Shown here in pieces: positions 35,761 through 46,587 of a stretch of DNA of 64,000 nucleotides. The notes under the pieces were generated by a model. That model had not been told where the DNA came from and ran no database searches. It saw nothing but the letters and a program-made list of their open reading frames with translations. The position numbers and the translations under genes are program-made. How positions within the stretch are numbered: the first letter of the stretch is position 1; each line of letters opens with the position of its first letter. This DNA is from Echinometra lucunter (taxonomy: Eukaryota > Echinodermata > Echinoidea > Camarodonta > Echinometridae): positions 17,950,908 through 18,014,907 of the forward strand of contig CM057162.1 in the NCBI GenBank assembly GCA_029962745.1, given 5' to 3'.

Positions 35761-36689
35761 AACTCTTTCAATTCGTGAAAGAGCAAATTTCTTTTGTTTG
35801 GAACGGCCTTGGCAGGCATGGAAGGGGACAAGGGAATTATAAATTAAGATTTGGCTTTCTGGTTCAACGATTTGCGTCACACTTTTTTGTATGTCCCTTT
35901 TGAGTTTTATGTGACCCTCAACGTAAAGATTAATTTTCACATGCATACAAAAAAAAAGAAAGCTTTGAACAATCTACAGAGACATGACAGATGGTAAACG
36001 AACTTTTTTGCATTGCCATGCGAAGTCAGCATCTGATTCCGATGATATCTATTAGATGTCATCATTTTTGTGTATTTGATGTCATCATTGTCCTTACTAG
36101 ATGTACGAGTGTAGTTCTGTAACCATGCAACTTTAATGAATAATGATGATAATGGTAATAATGATAATGATGATGTATATAATAATGATGACGAGAATAA
36201 TTACAATAATAATAAGAAGAAGAAAAGAAAAATTATGATAATTACAATAATAATAACAAGAAGAAGAAGAAGAAGAAAATGATGATAATAAATAAGTGTT
36301 AGGAACTTAGGATCAGTGGGAAAATGAGAGAGTGAGCAGAAATGAATAATAAGAAATAAAATATATGAATAATACATGAATACATAAATAAATAAAAATA
36401 GATTTTTAAAAATCTGATATCATATAGTCAGGCCACTGTGTTAAGGGGATAAAATCTTACCAATTATTATTATGTACTATTTTCCTTTTTGCTTTTTAAT
36501 ATTCATTTTTCTTGAGTTTTCTATTGGCTTACATAATTTGGAACCTTCCGTTGTTATCGACTACTATAAATCATATGTTTGACCAAAATCAACATATGAT
36601 TTCATGATCATCTTTCATATTTTGATTATTTTCTTCTAAAACTAAGTAACACATCGATACATAGCAAATTTTTAAGTAACTGAAACATT
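35761..36689. other. Intron 1 sequence with simple repeats
   Basis: (ATG/ATA)n and (AAG)n tracts occur at about 36130-36310. No gene. Confidence 0.45.
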
Positions 36690-36860
36690 TTAATTCAACA
36701 AGCTCAGCAGCAATTTCGAAAGCCTACCGTACTGCCCAAACAAATCATGTTCGGATTACGTAATAAGCCACTGTAAAGTCCGCCCATTTCTAAAAGTGAT
36801 AGAGAGGGCTATTAAAGTCGCCTCAAGTTGATTTTTTTAAAGCAGTTTTTATAGCGTTGT
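36690..36860 (+). repeat. Dispersed repeat, partner at 58225-58385
   Basis: GCAATTTCGAAAGCC, a TAAACC/TAAGCC block, GTAAAGTCC and CAAGTTGATTTTT occur in the same order and spacing in both copies. The two are clearly diverged. No terminal structure is seen. Confidence 0.6.
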
Positions 36861-37264
36861 TCATTTCCCACCTGCTTATGCATACCTGACACTGCTGTAC
36901 AATTTATATATAAAAGATATGACAATATTGTTTCTTTATCCTTTCTACAAAAGGAACATAAATTTGATTGTATCAATAAAAATGATTCAGTTTATCAATA
37001 AATGCACATTATACGGGCAAGCTTGTTCCTTTGGATTCTCTCTCTCTCTCTCTCCATCTTCTTTCTTTCCTCTCTCTCTCTCTTTCTTTGAGTTTTGTAT
37101 TTTTTCAACCATGTGTGGTATTTTGTGTAATTTTTTATGTTTAATTTTTTTTTAATATTTATTATAGTTGTATTCTACTCAAGCTTTAAACAAAAAATTG
37201 TTTTAATGATGTATTTATTGTATTTATGTATGTATGTATTTATACGTTTTTTTATTATTTTTAA

Positions 37265-37360
37265 TTGTGTACAGGGCCCCTTGGAAGATCAGTGTTCGTC
37301 ATTGAAAGGGCTGCCCTGTTTAAAGAAGACCTGAATTAAATAAATGAATAAATAAATAGT
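37265..37360 (+). mobile_element. Retroposon 3' end
   Basis: GTACAGGGCCCCTTGGAAGA, GGGCTGCCCTG and an (AAATAAATG)n-like tail resemble the 3' ends of CR1/L2-type elements. No coding part is recognised. (CT)n tracts lie upstream at 37035-37085. Confidence 0.5.
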
Positions 37361-39559
37361 ACAAAATACTATGTAAAAGTTTGTAGTGAAATTCCCTAAA
37401 CTTCCAATCTGGGATTTTTAAAAAAATGTTGCAACTCCTTACTTACCTGAAGTTGAGGTTAATAAGTCGCTCTGATGGTGCTGATATAGCGCCACCTTTT
37501 AGACGGGGGGAAAAAAAAACTTTTGTCACCAAATTGGTTTTTCATTGGCACATTTTTGTTTCCAAATGCTTTGGTCAAATATGTTTTTTTTCAAATGATT
37601 TGTGCTAAACTGAACGAAAAAACATTAAATGAAATGAATTCCTCCCATTTTTTTTTGTCAAATAATTTGTCATATATGTTTGTGGCACGATTTTTTTTTG
37701 TCAAATAGTGTTTGTCAAATTATTTCAATGAAATGAATTTGTCCCAAATAATTTTTTTTTTTGTCAGATGATATATCAAATATGTTCGTCGAATAATTTT
37801 GTCAAGAGTTTTTGTCCCATGATTTTAATGAAATGAATTCATCCTCAAACATTGTTTTTTTAATGGCAAATGAACTATGACAAATATATTTCTAGTCAGA
37901 TATAATTGTTTGTTTGTTTTTGGTCGTGTCAAATAAATTCTTTATTTGTGTGCAACGTAGATATATGATTCCCATCTCGGGTGCCAAACTAAATTCTATC
38001 GTATTTCCGTTTTTCTTTCCTCAATGAGATGTGGGAAGAATATACTATTTCCCTCATCTTCTCCTTTTCAATATGTGAGAGCACAAGGCGCCATTTCTGA
38101 TTTCCACATTACAGAATAGTATCAGTCATAAAAGATACCCCGTCCCCGTCAGAGCACACGATAATTACAACTGCAATGCAGGGAAGAGATGAACTGCTGT
38201 ATTGTCGACCTTGGCGGTAGACAAGGACTGCATGTGCAAAGGAATAGATGGAGAGAGCCTGCGGTGAACTCGCCGACGGTTAATATAATGATAAAGTGCA
38301 AGGTGATGGGCATGTTTGAGTCCATGATAAGCAAACGAGTTGCTGCTTATTAAAAGTTTAATTCCATTGCAGAATGATGTAAAAAAAAATGAAAATTGGA
38401 TAGCGTCAAAATAGGCAAGTGGCGTAACAGTGAATTATTATAAAGAGCCAAAAAGTTCATCGCTGGCATGATATGAAGAGTAAACGTTCTACCCCCCCCC
38501 CCTTGTGTGTTTTTGTTGTTTTTTGTTGTTGTTGTTTGTTGTTTTTTGCTGAATAGCACCTCCAGTGATTTTATTTAAGAGAGAAAAAGACGATAATGAG
38601 AAAAAATAAAACAGCTGTAGACAAAGGTCTAGAACATGTGTATTTGTGTGAAAATGGGTACCAGGATTTAAAAATTAGCTTAATCAATAAACGGCTTTTC
38701 TTGCAGTGTTACTTTTGAAGCCCCGCCCGTTTGAGAGTGCTTGCCTATAGTAGTTCATGCTTCCTGCCTGGTTTCGTTTCATTCAGAGGAGCGTTTCATG
38801 AAAAATCTTGTCAGTGATTTTTTCACTGACAAAGTTGCCTTCAACCAATAATTAACCAAGCTTTCGGGCACCTGCCCTTCATCAGGATCTGGAATCAATA
38901 ATAACAGTCACAACAGTGCAGTACACATACGAAATGACAAATGGTCATAATTATTGGTGATACATGTATATATAGTCTTGCAACGGCCCTCTTCGTAAAC
39001 CCCCTTTTTCGGATCACGAATATATATGTATATATATGTATTTTGGGGGGTGTTATCCTGTGACTTCGGTCTTTTGGTGCCGCCACCCCCCCCCCCCCCC
39101 CGCGACCTTTGCTGTATTTTGAATTGCATCGTATCAGCGTAAAATGTGATTCCCCTCGCTATGGCGTTCCATAACTTTAATCGACTAATGTCTGACATTC
39201 TCTCCCCCCCCCCCCTCTCTCTCTTTTCTTCTGTGACCTTGTGTGTCTGTATCATGAAAAAAATACATAAATGTTCTCTACGCCAATTTACCATGATTCT
39301 TCCAAAAAAACGTTTTGTTTGGAAATTAGTTATGTATTGTGTATGCGCTTTTCCCTTTCAGCTTCGTACTGCAGCAAATTACTCCAAATATATTTGGCAT
39401 ATAAGTCATTCTTATTCCCTGGATTTCATTCCTTGACAAAAGTTTCTCCCCCATTGCTATAGACAGGAGCGAATTTTGTCATTTCTGCATTTTATTTAAT
39501 GTTCTGTTCCCAAGACTACAGTTTAAGTATTCTTCTTTAAAAGTTAGAATAAATATAAA
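37361..39559. other. Intron 1 sequence, no gene
   Basis: The AAATTTGTC/TTTGTCAAAT word recurs several times between 37530 and 37930. A partial MITE (GCGTTTCATGAAAAATCTTG) is at about 38790. C-runs lie at 38492, about 39085 and 39202. No coding support. Confidence 0.4.
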
Positions 39560-40744
39560 AGGAAAATTATAATGATGATGATAATAATGATAATGATAAT
39601 AATGATAATGATGATAAAAAGTAATGATGATTATGATCATAATTATGATAATACTCAGGATATTAGTATTAATGAAATTATTTTTAAAAAGAATAGATAA
39701 TTAAATCAATGAAATGCAAACAATTAAAGTAACATACGAACTCTAAAAATTATATAAGCTGAATTAGTATGTGCCTGCAATCTCGCTATCCCTCATCCAT
39801 CTTCCCGCCCTTGATCATCTGGACTATACATGCCCACAGGAGCTTTGTACATATTAAATATGCACAACCATATCATCTTTTCTCTCTAGCGACCTTGAGT
39901 GTCTATATAATTATATTACAATACACACGCACACTCCACGCTTTCTCTCTCTCTCTCTTTCTTTCTCTCTTTCTCCTATCTGACTGGCACACGCACATCC
40001 CTTGCCGCGCATCATTCCACACGGCATAATACATTTAACCTTGACTGTTTGCACCCCCCCCCCCCCTCCTCCTGTCTCATTCTAATTATTCGTTCCATCC
40101 TGACCCTTCGAGCAAATCACGATCCGTCTGCGATCTGATTTGGGAAAAAAAAAATTATTATAGCATTACTTACATTCAAACATGTGAAATATTGATGGTC
40201 GAAGCTCTAAATGCCCGTATGAAATCAAATACTAAAATCAAAATTCAGGGCTATTGCAAGCCTCCCTGCAGGAATAAAAGCGAACTCAATTCCGAATCGT
40301 AGTGACGTCATAGCAATCTTGCAATCTGCAACGATTTGAAGCCGAAGTGGCCCTTTTTTTTTGGCTAGCTCTTGACTTTTTATGAGAAGATTAGCCATAA
40401 TGCATTGATTTCGATTGAAAATCATCATATTTTCAATGTTATTCTTCTTATAATTCTATTCTCGATCATATATCATTTTTTTACCACTGTGTAATCACTT
40501 TAATGGGTTTTATTTTCAAATCGACCTTTTTCGTTTTCTCATCAAGCTAGCCAGTAGGAGTAGGGGCTGTAACCTATAACATTTACACAACAAGAGCATA
40601 TAATCTTCCCTTTTCTTGGGAAAGATGCTGATGATGTTATTTTATTCCCGTCATAGCGCCAAAATGACTATTCATCAACTCCACAAACACACTGACCAAT
40701 TCTACAGGAAAATGCATTCGTCCTTATGGGGCCTTCTTTGGCCT

Positions 40745-40906
40745 GGGCCCTGTTTCATAAAACCTGTTATCGGTAACAACTGCCACATTTCTAAAAGAAT
40801 TTTCCCTCAGCCAGTCAGATGTAAGAATTTCAGTAGCTTATTGCAACAGTAACAGTAACAGTTATTGCAACTTCTTATTGATAACACGTTTTATGAAACG
40901 AGGACC
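40745..40906. mobile_element. Fold-back MITE of the GTTTCATAAA family
   Basis: The left end GGGCCCTGTTTCATAAAACC pairs with TTTTATGAAACGAGGACC at the right. The inner GTTATCGGTAACAACTG and TTATTGCAACTTCTTATTGA blocks are shared with 16827 and 56906. Confidence 0.85.
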
Positions 40907-41589
40907 TGTGGCGTCGGTCTATTTGGTTCGACTAGATTGTAAGTATGGGATGATGAGACGGACAAATGTTTGTCTTTCTGTACACATAGACAATCAGAGT
41001 CGCCTGATTCATGAGTATCTTGAATCACCTCATTATGAGTAAAGAGGGTAGAGTAATGACAGGCATAACTAAAGTATGAAACCAAGTGTGCTCTGGAAAT
41101 ATATATGTGTCATTATTTATCCATACTGTTTTTAAAATGTAATTACAGAACTTACAAGCGTGCTACTGACAGCTTTTGCAAACCAAAATTGATATGGAAC
41201 ATATGAGTAAACAAAACATGAAAAATAACTAGAAAGCATATAAAACTTATTAATGTACATTCACATAAGAAATACAACATTTCAGAGATCTGATGAAATG
41301 AAGTGAATACGTAGCAATTGTGAATGAGCTAAAACAACAAAGAAATATCATAATCACTTCTAACTGTGGTGATCGTTATGCAAAATTGTATATTTCAGCG
41401 TGCTTTCACACCACTCGTCGATAATGATGATAATAATAAAAAAAAGTAATAATAAAAATAATGCCGATAATAGTTACAATATAAGAAATGACAATTGTAA
41501 TAGTACTATTAATAATAAAAAAAAAACTTATTCAAGGAATAGATAATTAAATCAATTAATAAACCAAATAAAGTAATACCAAAACATTA

Positions 41590-41626
<37 letters not shown>

Positions 41627-42269
41627 TAGTCTGTACCTGCCCTCTCCCCATCACTCACCTTTCTCTCTGCCCTTGATTATGATTATAAGGGCTACCCTCC
41701 CCAGCTTTGTACATAGTCCTATGGCTGCCCAACCATAGCATCATTTCTCTCTCGTTAGCGACCATTAGTGTCTATATTACAGAACACCCGTATACACACC
41801 ACGTATTCTTTCTCTCTCTCTCTCTCTCTCTCTCTCCCATATCACTGCACACGGCGTAATGATTCTAACCTTGGTTGTCTGCACCTCCCCTCCTGCCCCC
41901 ATTTTAATTATTCGTTCCATCGTGGCCCTCCGAGCAAATCCATTGGTATCCAAGCGTAGTTTAATATCTTAGGTAGAGAGCATCATCGCAGCCGCGTCTC
42001 GCTTGCCCAGCTTTTCCATTACAAACATACGTCCGCGAATGCAACTGGTAAGAAGGCGAAACATGGGCCAATCTATTGAGTCTTGTAAGGAGAGACCATT
42101 CTTCCAGGGTGGATGAAATGAAGAGAAAAACACTGCAATAAAACAAAACAATCGACCAAGCTCATATTATATATATATATAGAGAGAGAGAGAGAGAATA
42201 GTGTAGCATCAATCAAAGTTCCCCAGAGCTGTCCTACCATTTAAGAAATTCTGCAAAGGTTGAAAAAAT

Positions 42270-42340
42270 GTCTCCGCCGGGAATCGAACCCGGGCCTTTG
42301 GCTATGAACGCCAATGCCTTAACCACTAGACCATGGAGAC
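42270..42340 (-). tRNA. tRNA-like gene, anticodon position TCA (opal suppressor type)
   Basis: On the minus strand, 71 nt fold as a full cloverleaf: acceptor GTCTCCA with CGGAGAC (six pairs, last A-C mismatched), D arm GTCT-AGTGGTTA-AGGC, anticodon stem TTGGC/GCCAA with loop GTTCATA, and T arm CCGGG-TTCGATT-CCCGG. Box A and B promoter words are intact, and ATTTTTTC follows directly as a Pol III terminator. The body resembles eukaryotic tRNA-Glu. With a 7-nt loop the anticodon is TCA, which would read UGA. It lacks the long variable arm of tRNA-Sec. U at position 37 is unusual. It could be a tRNA-derived repeat and not a working gene. Confidence 0.72.
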
Positions 42341-42668
42341 GGGCCCGTGGTTTCGGCGACTCCAAATTCGCTTAACCGACAGACTGACAAATCTTCAACC
42401 CTCACTGATTAATTCCTTTGTTGGTGGCAGATGAGTTTCGAACAATGACCTGCCGCACACCTCAGCTGCATCCGAGCGAATGCTTTGGGATACATGTATA
42501 TGTTGGAATAATTAACGTTTGAGATCAGGTAACATATACAACAGCTTTGGCAACTTTCGTGGAAATAAATACATGTGAGATCAATTGAGAGAATAATAGC
42601 GTATAGCATGAATCAAGTTCCCCAGAGCTGTCCTACCATTTTGGAAATTTTGCAAAGGTTGAAAAAAT

Positions 42669-42739
42669 GTCTCCGCCGGGAATCGAACCCGGGTCTCTGG
42701 CTATTAACGCCAATGCCTTAACCACTAGACCATGGAGAC
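42669..42739 (-). tRNA. tRNA-like gene, anticodon position TAA
   Basis: A duplicate of the gene at 42270-42340, with 65-70 bp of matching 3' flank (AGTTCCCCAGAGCTGTCCTA on the + strand). The cloverleaf is kept: stem TTGGC/GCCAG (first pair T-G), loop GTTAATA, T arm unchanged, and an ATTTTTTC terminator. The anticodon position reads TAA (Leu UUA codon) on a Glu-like body with no long variable arm, so it does not look like a true tRNA-Leu. The 5' flank turns into a (TA)n tract after GGCC. Confidence 0.68.
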
Positions 42740-42741
42740 GG

Positions 42742-42790
<49 letters not shown>

Positions 42791-43270
42791 GCCTATAGGT
42801 ACATTAGCTGGACAGACAACAGTAGGGTTAGGGTTAGGGTTCGGATTAGGTGGACACCAGAACAAAGAAACAAGGATGTCCACAATCACCTCATTATGAG
42901 TAAACGAGGGTAGGGTAATGACAGGCATAAATTAAGTAGGAACCCATTTGTGTTCTGGAAATATATGCGTCATTATTACTCCATACTGATATTTAAAAAA
43001 GAATGATTTATGGCAGAGTGCAATAGCAGATCTTACAAACGTGCTAGTGTCAGCTTATGCAAACCAAAATAATTATTCAACATACGGGTATAGAACACGT
43101 TAGAAATAATTAGAAAGCATACCAATGCACTTGCACATAAAAGTAAACAACATTTTAAAGATCTAATGAAATAAACTAATTTATTGTAAGAATGAAGTCA
43201 GACAACAAACAATCATCATAAACACGTCTTTACTGTCATGACGGTATTGATCGTTCCAGCTCGCTTATCC

Positions 43271-44478
43271 CTCAAATGAAGCCACCACGGCATGTCAAAA
43301 GGAAGGCAAATCCCATTGCTTACACTCTAAACAAAAATTCGTTGAAATTACTCAAAAAAATTCTTCAACAGATTGCCTTGATTATTTTAAGTAAAACGAA
43401 CTTACAAATATTTTACGTAGAATTTACTTATTTTCCTTCTACATTTTTACTCAATTGAATTAAGTTTCATAATCATTGTAATATGTAGCCTAGGGGAAAA
43501 ATTGATTTTACAAAGTTTTTTTTTTTCTTTGTTATTTAAGCACGAAAGTCCACTACTCATCCGATACTCACTGACACCATTTCAGCTGTGATATGTTTTA
43601 AACGAATGTCACCAGGAAACAATATCTTAATCATACAGACTTCATTTTAACACCTACCAGTATACTTTATAAGGTACTGACATTTATATATATATATATA
43701 TATATATATACTTGACGGATGCATCTTAACAAATAAATCGGTGAGAAATTTTCCTGAAACATCAAGTTTTGGCATTTCCAAATTGAATGACGATTCAACG
43801 TCGCTCTTTTTTTTAAATGAATTAAGAATTATTTTACACTCCTAGGTCTTCATCAATATTTTTACAGCACAAAAAAAATGATTGTTTTATTAAAAAAAAT
43901 CATATCAACTTGCTCTTAATGAATATTCATGTATTATGTTAATCAGTCTCTACTTGAAAAAGATAAGTACATTCAATGTAACTTTCTTTGAGTAAAACAT
44001 ATAATTCTTCATTTGAGTTAAAATTACTAAATTCATCCAAGTTCAAATTACTTAAATTTTCTTGTAATGAGTTATACTAAAAAAATTCACGTATATTCAG
44101 ATGATTAGACAGTTTGAGTTAGTAAAACTTAAATTGAGTGCGTTAGGGACAAGACTTATGTTTTAAAGTAAATTTTACTCGGGCAATATGGGTACAAACT
44201 AACCATGGTCTGCCGAGCAGTATCCGAACACCAGCAGGTGACTAAAAAAATGTCGCGGTAGTTTCTCGCGGGGTTTGGCGTGTCACATCTGAACAAGCCT
44301 TTAGGAAGTCAAGGTGAATCAGACTGAAACTACTTTGGACTTACGAAATCGCATGTAAATTTGCATATACTTAAGTACGATCTCTGTGAAACATCCCGGT
44401 CTTTTATCCCTCTGTCTGTCACTTTCACTGTATATCCTTCTCTATTTTGTTTTCTTTAATTCCTTTTCAAATGTGCAG
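43271..44478. other. End of gene A intron 1, no other gene
   Basis: A-rich and T-rich sequence with repeated ACTTAAATT/AATTTACTT words at about 43320-43450 and 43980-44170, perhaps one diverged element. A (TA)n tract is at about 43687-43711. A polypyrimidine run and TGTGCAG at 44472-44478 form the exon 2 acceptor. Confidence 0.45.
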
Positions 44479-44655
44479 GACATGCTATAACTTGCAAGGT
44501 ATGCACGGAGTACGCTTCAGACGATCCCAATTTCCAGCCGCCGGCAGATCCCAATGCACAAACCTGCTCGTCTAACCCGGGCGAGATGGAATGTACATCT
44601 GACATCAGTAGCTGTATGGCGATGACGGTGCATATGCATTTCACTCGAGACGTTG
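44479..44655 (+). CDS. Ly6/uPAR-like gene A, exon 2 (first half of LU domain)
   Basis: A 177-nt exon with phase 1 at both ends, bounded by TGTGCAG and by GTAAGA. It encodes GHAITCKVC at the start of the mature protein, then a Cys (QTCSS), a Cys (MECTSDISSC) and the fifth Cys followed by MAMTV, the first half of an LU three-finger domain. Exon 2 of domain 2 in gene B has the same length (177) and the same Cys order (TC..C, SCSG, SCPTDVSSCM). The protein is expected on the cell surface. The LU fold is inferred from cysteine spacing and gene structure. Confidence 0.82.
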
Positions 44656-45017
44656 GTAAGAATGGCGGATTGAATTTAAGAGAATATTAAGAATATTATT
44701 CATATGTTAAGATTTTCTTTGGAAGAAAAGAATGCAGGCACTTCCACAGAAATAAGAGGAAAGGAATTTTAAAATCTCCTATTTTGGCAATATGAATATG
44801 ACATAAAGTTTTGAAATATTTTCCGACCGTTTACTTGGACATTATAAATGTAAGCTCCTCTTCGAAAATCACGTGCATTGTGCCTACGAGAGTAAACGAT
44901 CCGTAAAATTGAACTATTCATCCTGTTAATCGATTTCTTGACTTTAAAAAGTCGAGTAGGTTTACAATAATCCTTGCTGGGTCCATGAACCTCTTCAAGT
45001 TCAAGGACTTTTGTATG

Positions 45018-45020
<3 letters not shown>

Positions 45021-45053
<33 letters not shown>

Positions 45054-45057
45054 TCTC

Positions 45058-45110
<53 letters not shown>
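45021..45110 (+). repeat. (CT)n followed by (TA)n
   Basis: A (CT)n tract at about 45021-45058 runs directly into (AT)n to about 45109 and then (AAT)n. It lies in intron 2 of gene A, at the tail of the LINE fragment to its right. Confidence 0.95.
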
Positions 45111-45114
<4 letters not shown>

Positions 45115-45123
<9 letters not shown>

Positions 45124-45560
45124 AACAAGAATATTAATAATAACGATAATAACAATAATAATGATGATAATGACAACGAAAATTATAAATTCTTCTACAG
45201 CGCCGGTATTCGCCAACTCAGGTGCTCATGGCGCTTGCTCCAAGTGCACCACTCGTGGTATTTACAGTTAAAAATGAAATTAAATGGTTCCAAAAAGTAA
45301 TGTCTACATTGTTCAAATCATAAATGTAATCAAATGCATAGCTTTTTCGAATTGAAGAGATGGGCCTTGAGAGCTGTTTTAAAAGATTCCGTGGTGAGAG
45401 CCGTGCAGATAAACCGTGGAAGGCTATTCCATACCTTTGAAGCAGCCACGCTGAATGGCATTTTGCATCAGACGTAGTTGGTGAGAATTCACTTTTATTG
45501 TGAGAGATAATGAAACATAGGACCTTACTTATATGAAGAGATTTTTGCGATCGAAATGTG
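45115..45560 (-). mobile_element. 5'-truncated LINE in gene A intron 2
   Basis: The minus strand from about 45480 reads, in one frame, FSPTTSDAKCHSAFSVAA-like sequence, then SKVWNSLPRFICTALTTESF and KTALKAHLFN, the usual C-terminal end of CR1/L2-type ORF2. The 3' UTR with GAGCACCTGAGTTGGCGA and GGCGCTGTAGAAG follows, ending in (ATT)n. One frameshift is present. Confidence 0.68.
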
Positions 45561-45636
45561 ATCATTAACCTTGTGAATCATCGAAACATATGTGTAACTT
45601 TCATTTTGTTTACCTGTGGTTCATTGGCATCCTTAG

Positions 45637-46049
45637 GTCCGCTGACATTGAGCCAGGAGAGTCGCAGTTGCGGAGCTCCCCCCGGTTCTGGTCTTCCGAG
45701 TGGGGACGCCTGCGTGGCTGAGCAAACCATCATTGACGCGTTCACATCAGTCCTGCCTAACCCATCTGCACTGTTTCCCCCTGAACTTGGACTGACCTAC
45801 CAGAGCCTTGATGCAACCATCTGCCTTTGTGACAGCGCCGACCTTTGCACCCCGCCCTCTCCGGGAGCTTCTGAACCTGCAGCAGGGGACGGAAATGCTG
45901 CACCAGGGGACGGAAATGCTGCAGCAGGGGACGGAAATGTTGACAGCACCATGAAACCAACCACACCAAGTGGTGCAGCTAGCCTAGTCTCTAGCATGGC
46001 TCTTTTGGTTGGCTCTCTTATTCATGTCTTTCTTTGCAGGGTTGTGTAA
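45637..46049 (+). CDS. Ly6/uPAR-like gene A, last exon (second LU half, linker, GPI-type tail)
   Basis: The acceptor is CATCCTTAG at 45636, phase 1 in. It encodes five more Cys: RSCGAPPG, DACVAEQ, and the end motif ICLCDSADLCTPPSP. Three copies of an AAxGDGN unit follow (about 45890-45945), then a Ser/Thr-rich linker, and finally the hydrophobic tail ASLVSSMALLVGSLIHVF, typical of a GPI signal. The stop is TAA at 46047-46049. Joined to exons 1 and 2 the protein is 212 residues with ten Cys in the domain. The end motif has Cys-x-Cys where classical LU domains have Cys-Cys, and Thr where they have Asn. Confidence 0.85.
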
Positions 46050-46409
46050 GGTGCCGATCACAGCTCAATGATAATGAAAACGATACCGATACTTCTCACC
46101 AGAGGTACCTCTTGCACATGTTCTGGTATTAACCCACTAACACGTACGTACAACATAGGAGGGCGTACCTTCAATTCAAATTCTGGTTATCGTTATCATT
46201 TTTGTAAGTTCTGACCAATCCTTTTCAAGCTTTTAGCCATTTAGCACTAACCGGAATACAATTAAGCTGTGCAAAAAAAGGTATAATCAAGTAGACGCTA
46301 TACTGCTCTTAACATACACTTTTCAAAAATGTTATAACTTTATAATAAGAAATCAAAAATTGATTTATCCTTTCTCTTCCAATTCTATCTATGCTTGTTT
46401 ATTGCAATG

Positions 46410-46415
46410 AATAAA
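46410..46415 (+). promoter_or_regulatory. Candidate poly(A) signal of gene A
   Basis: AATAAA lies 361 bases after the gene A stop codon, followed by a T-rich stretch. It is the nearest canonical hexamer I noticed downstream. Confidence 0.5.
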
Positions 46416-46587
46416 TAAACATTTTTTTGAAATTGTTTTTAAGATGATTTTTATATTTAGGGCGTTAGGTAACTGTTAATTTTGCTTTAAAAGCACTGAA
46501 ATTGAAATGTTTTGGAACATTCATCTGTATAGGAGCACGTTTGTTTTATATCACTTTGGTAATAAGATTATCACCATTACCTTTTTA

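Larger units (their letters stand above)
39560..43270 (+). repeat. Diverged tandem segmental duplication, unit about 1.85 kb
   Basis: Unit 1 spans about 39560-41400 and unit 2 about 41420-43270. In each, the order is an (AAT/ATG)n tract, a block containing AGCTTTGTACATA, TAGCGACC(T/A)T and AGTGTCTATAT, a (CT)n tract, ATTATTCGTTCCATC, then a long different middle, then a CCTCATTATGAGTAAA block with GTAATGACAGGCATAA and TCTGGAAATATAT. Matching points lie 1840-1860 bases apart. Unit 1 holds a MITE in its middle and unit 2 holds the two tRNA-like genes. Confidence 0.75.

Noticed and set aside
35415..35946. 138- and 110-codon minus-strand frames
   Set aside because: They cover the tandem repeat and show repeated text such as HIIFNETNRM; no domain.
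42270..42340. Reading the anticodon as CAT (Met)
   Set aside because: It needs an anticodon stem shift that breaks pairing; only the 7-nt loop GTTCATA gives a full 5-bp stem.
45757..45997. Minus-strand frames over gene A exon 3
   Set aside because: They lie opposite a well-supported exon, and their repeats mirror the AAxGDGN repeat.
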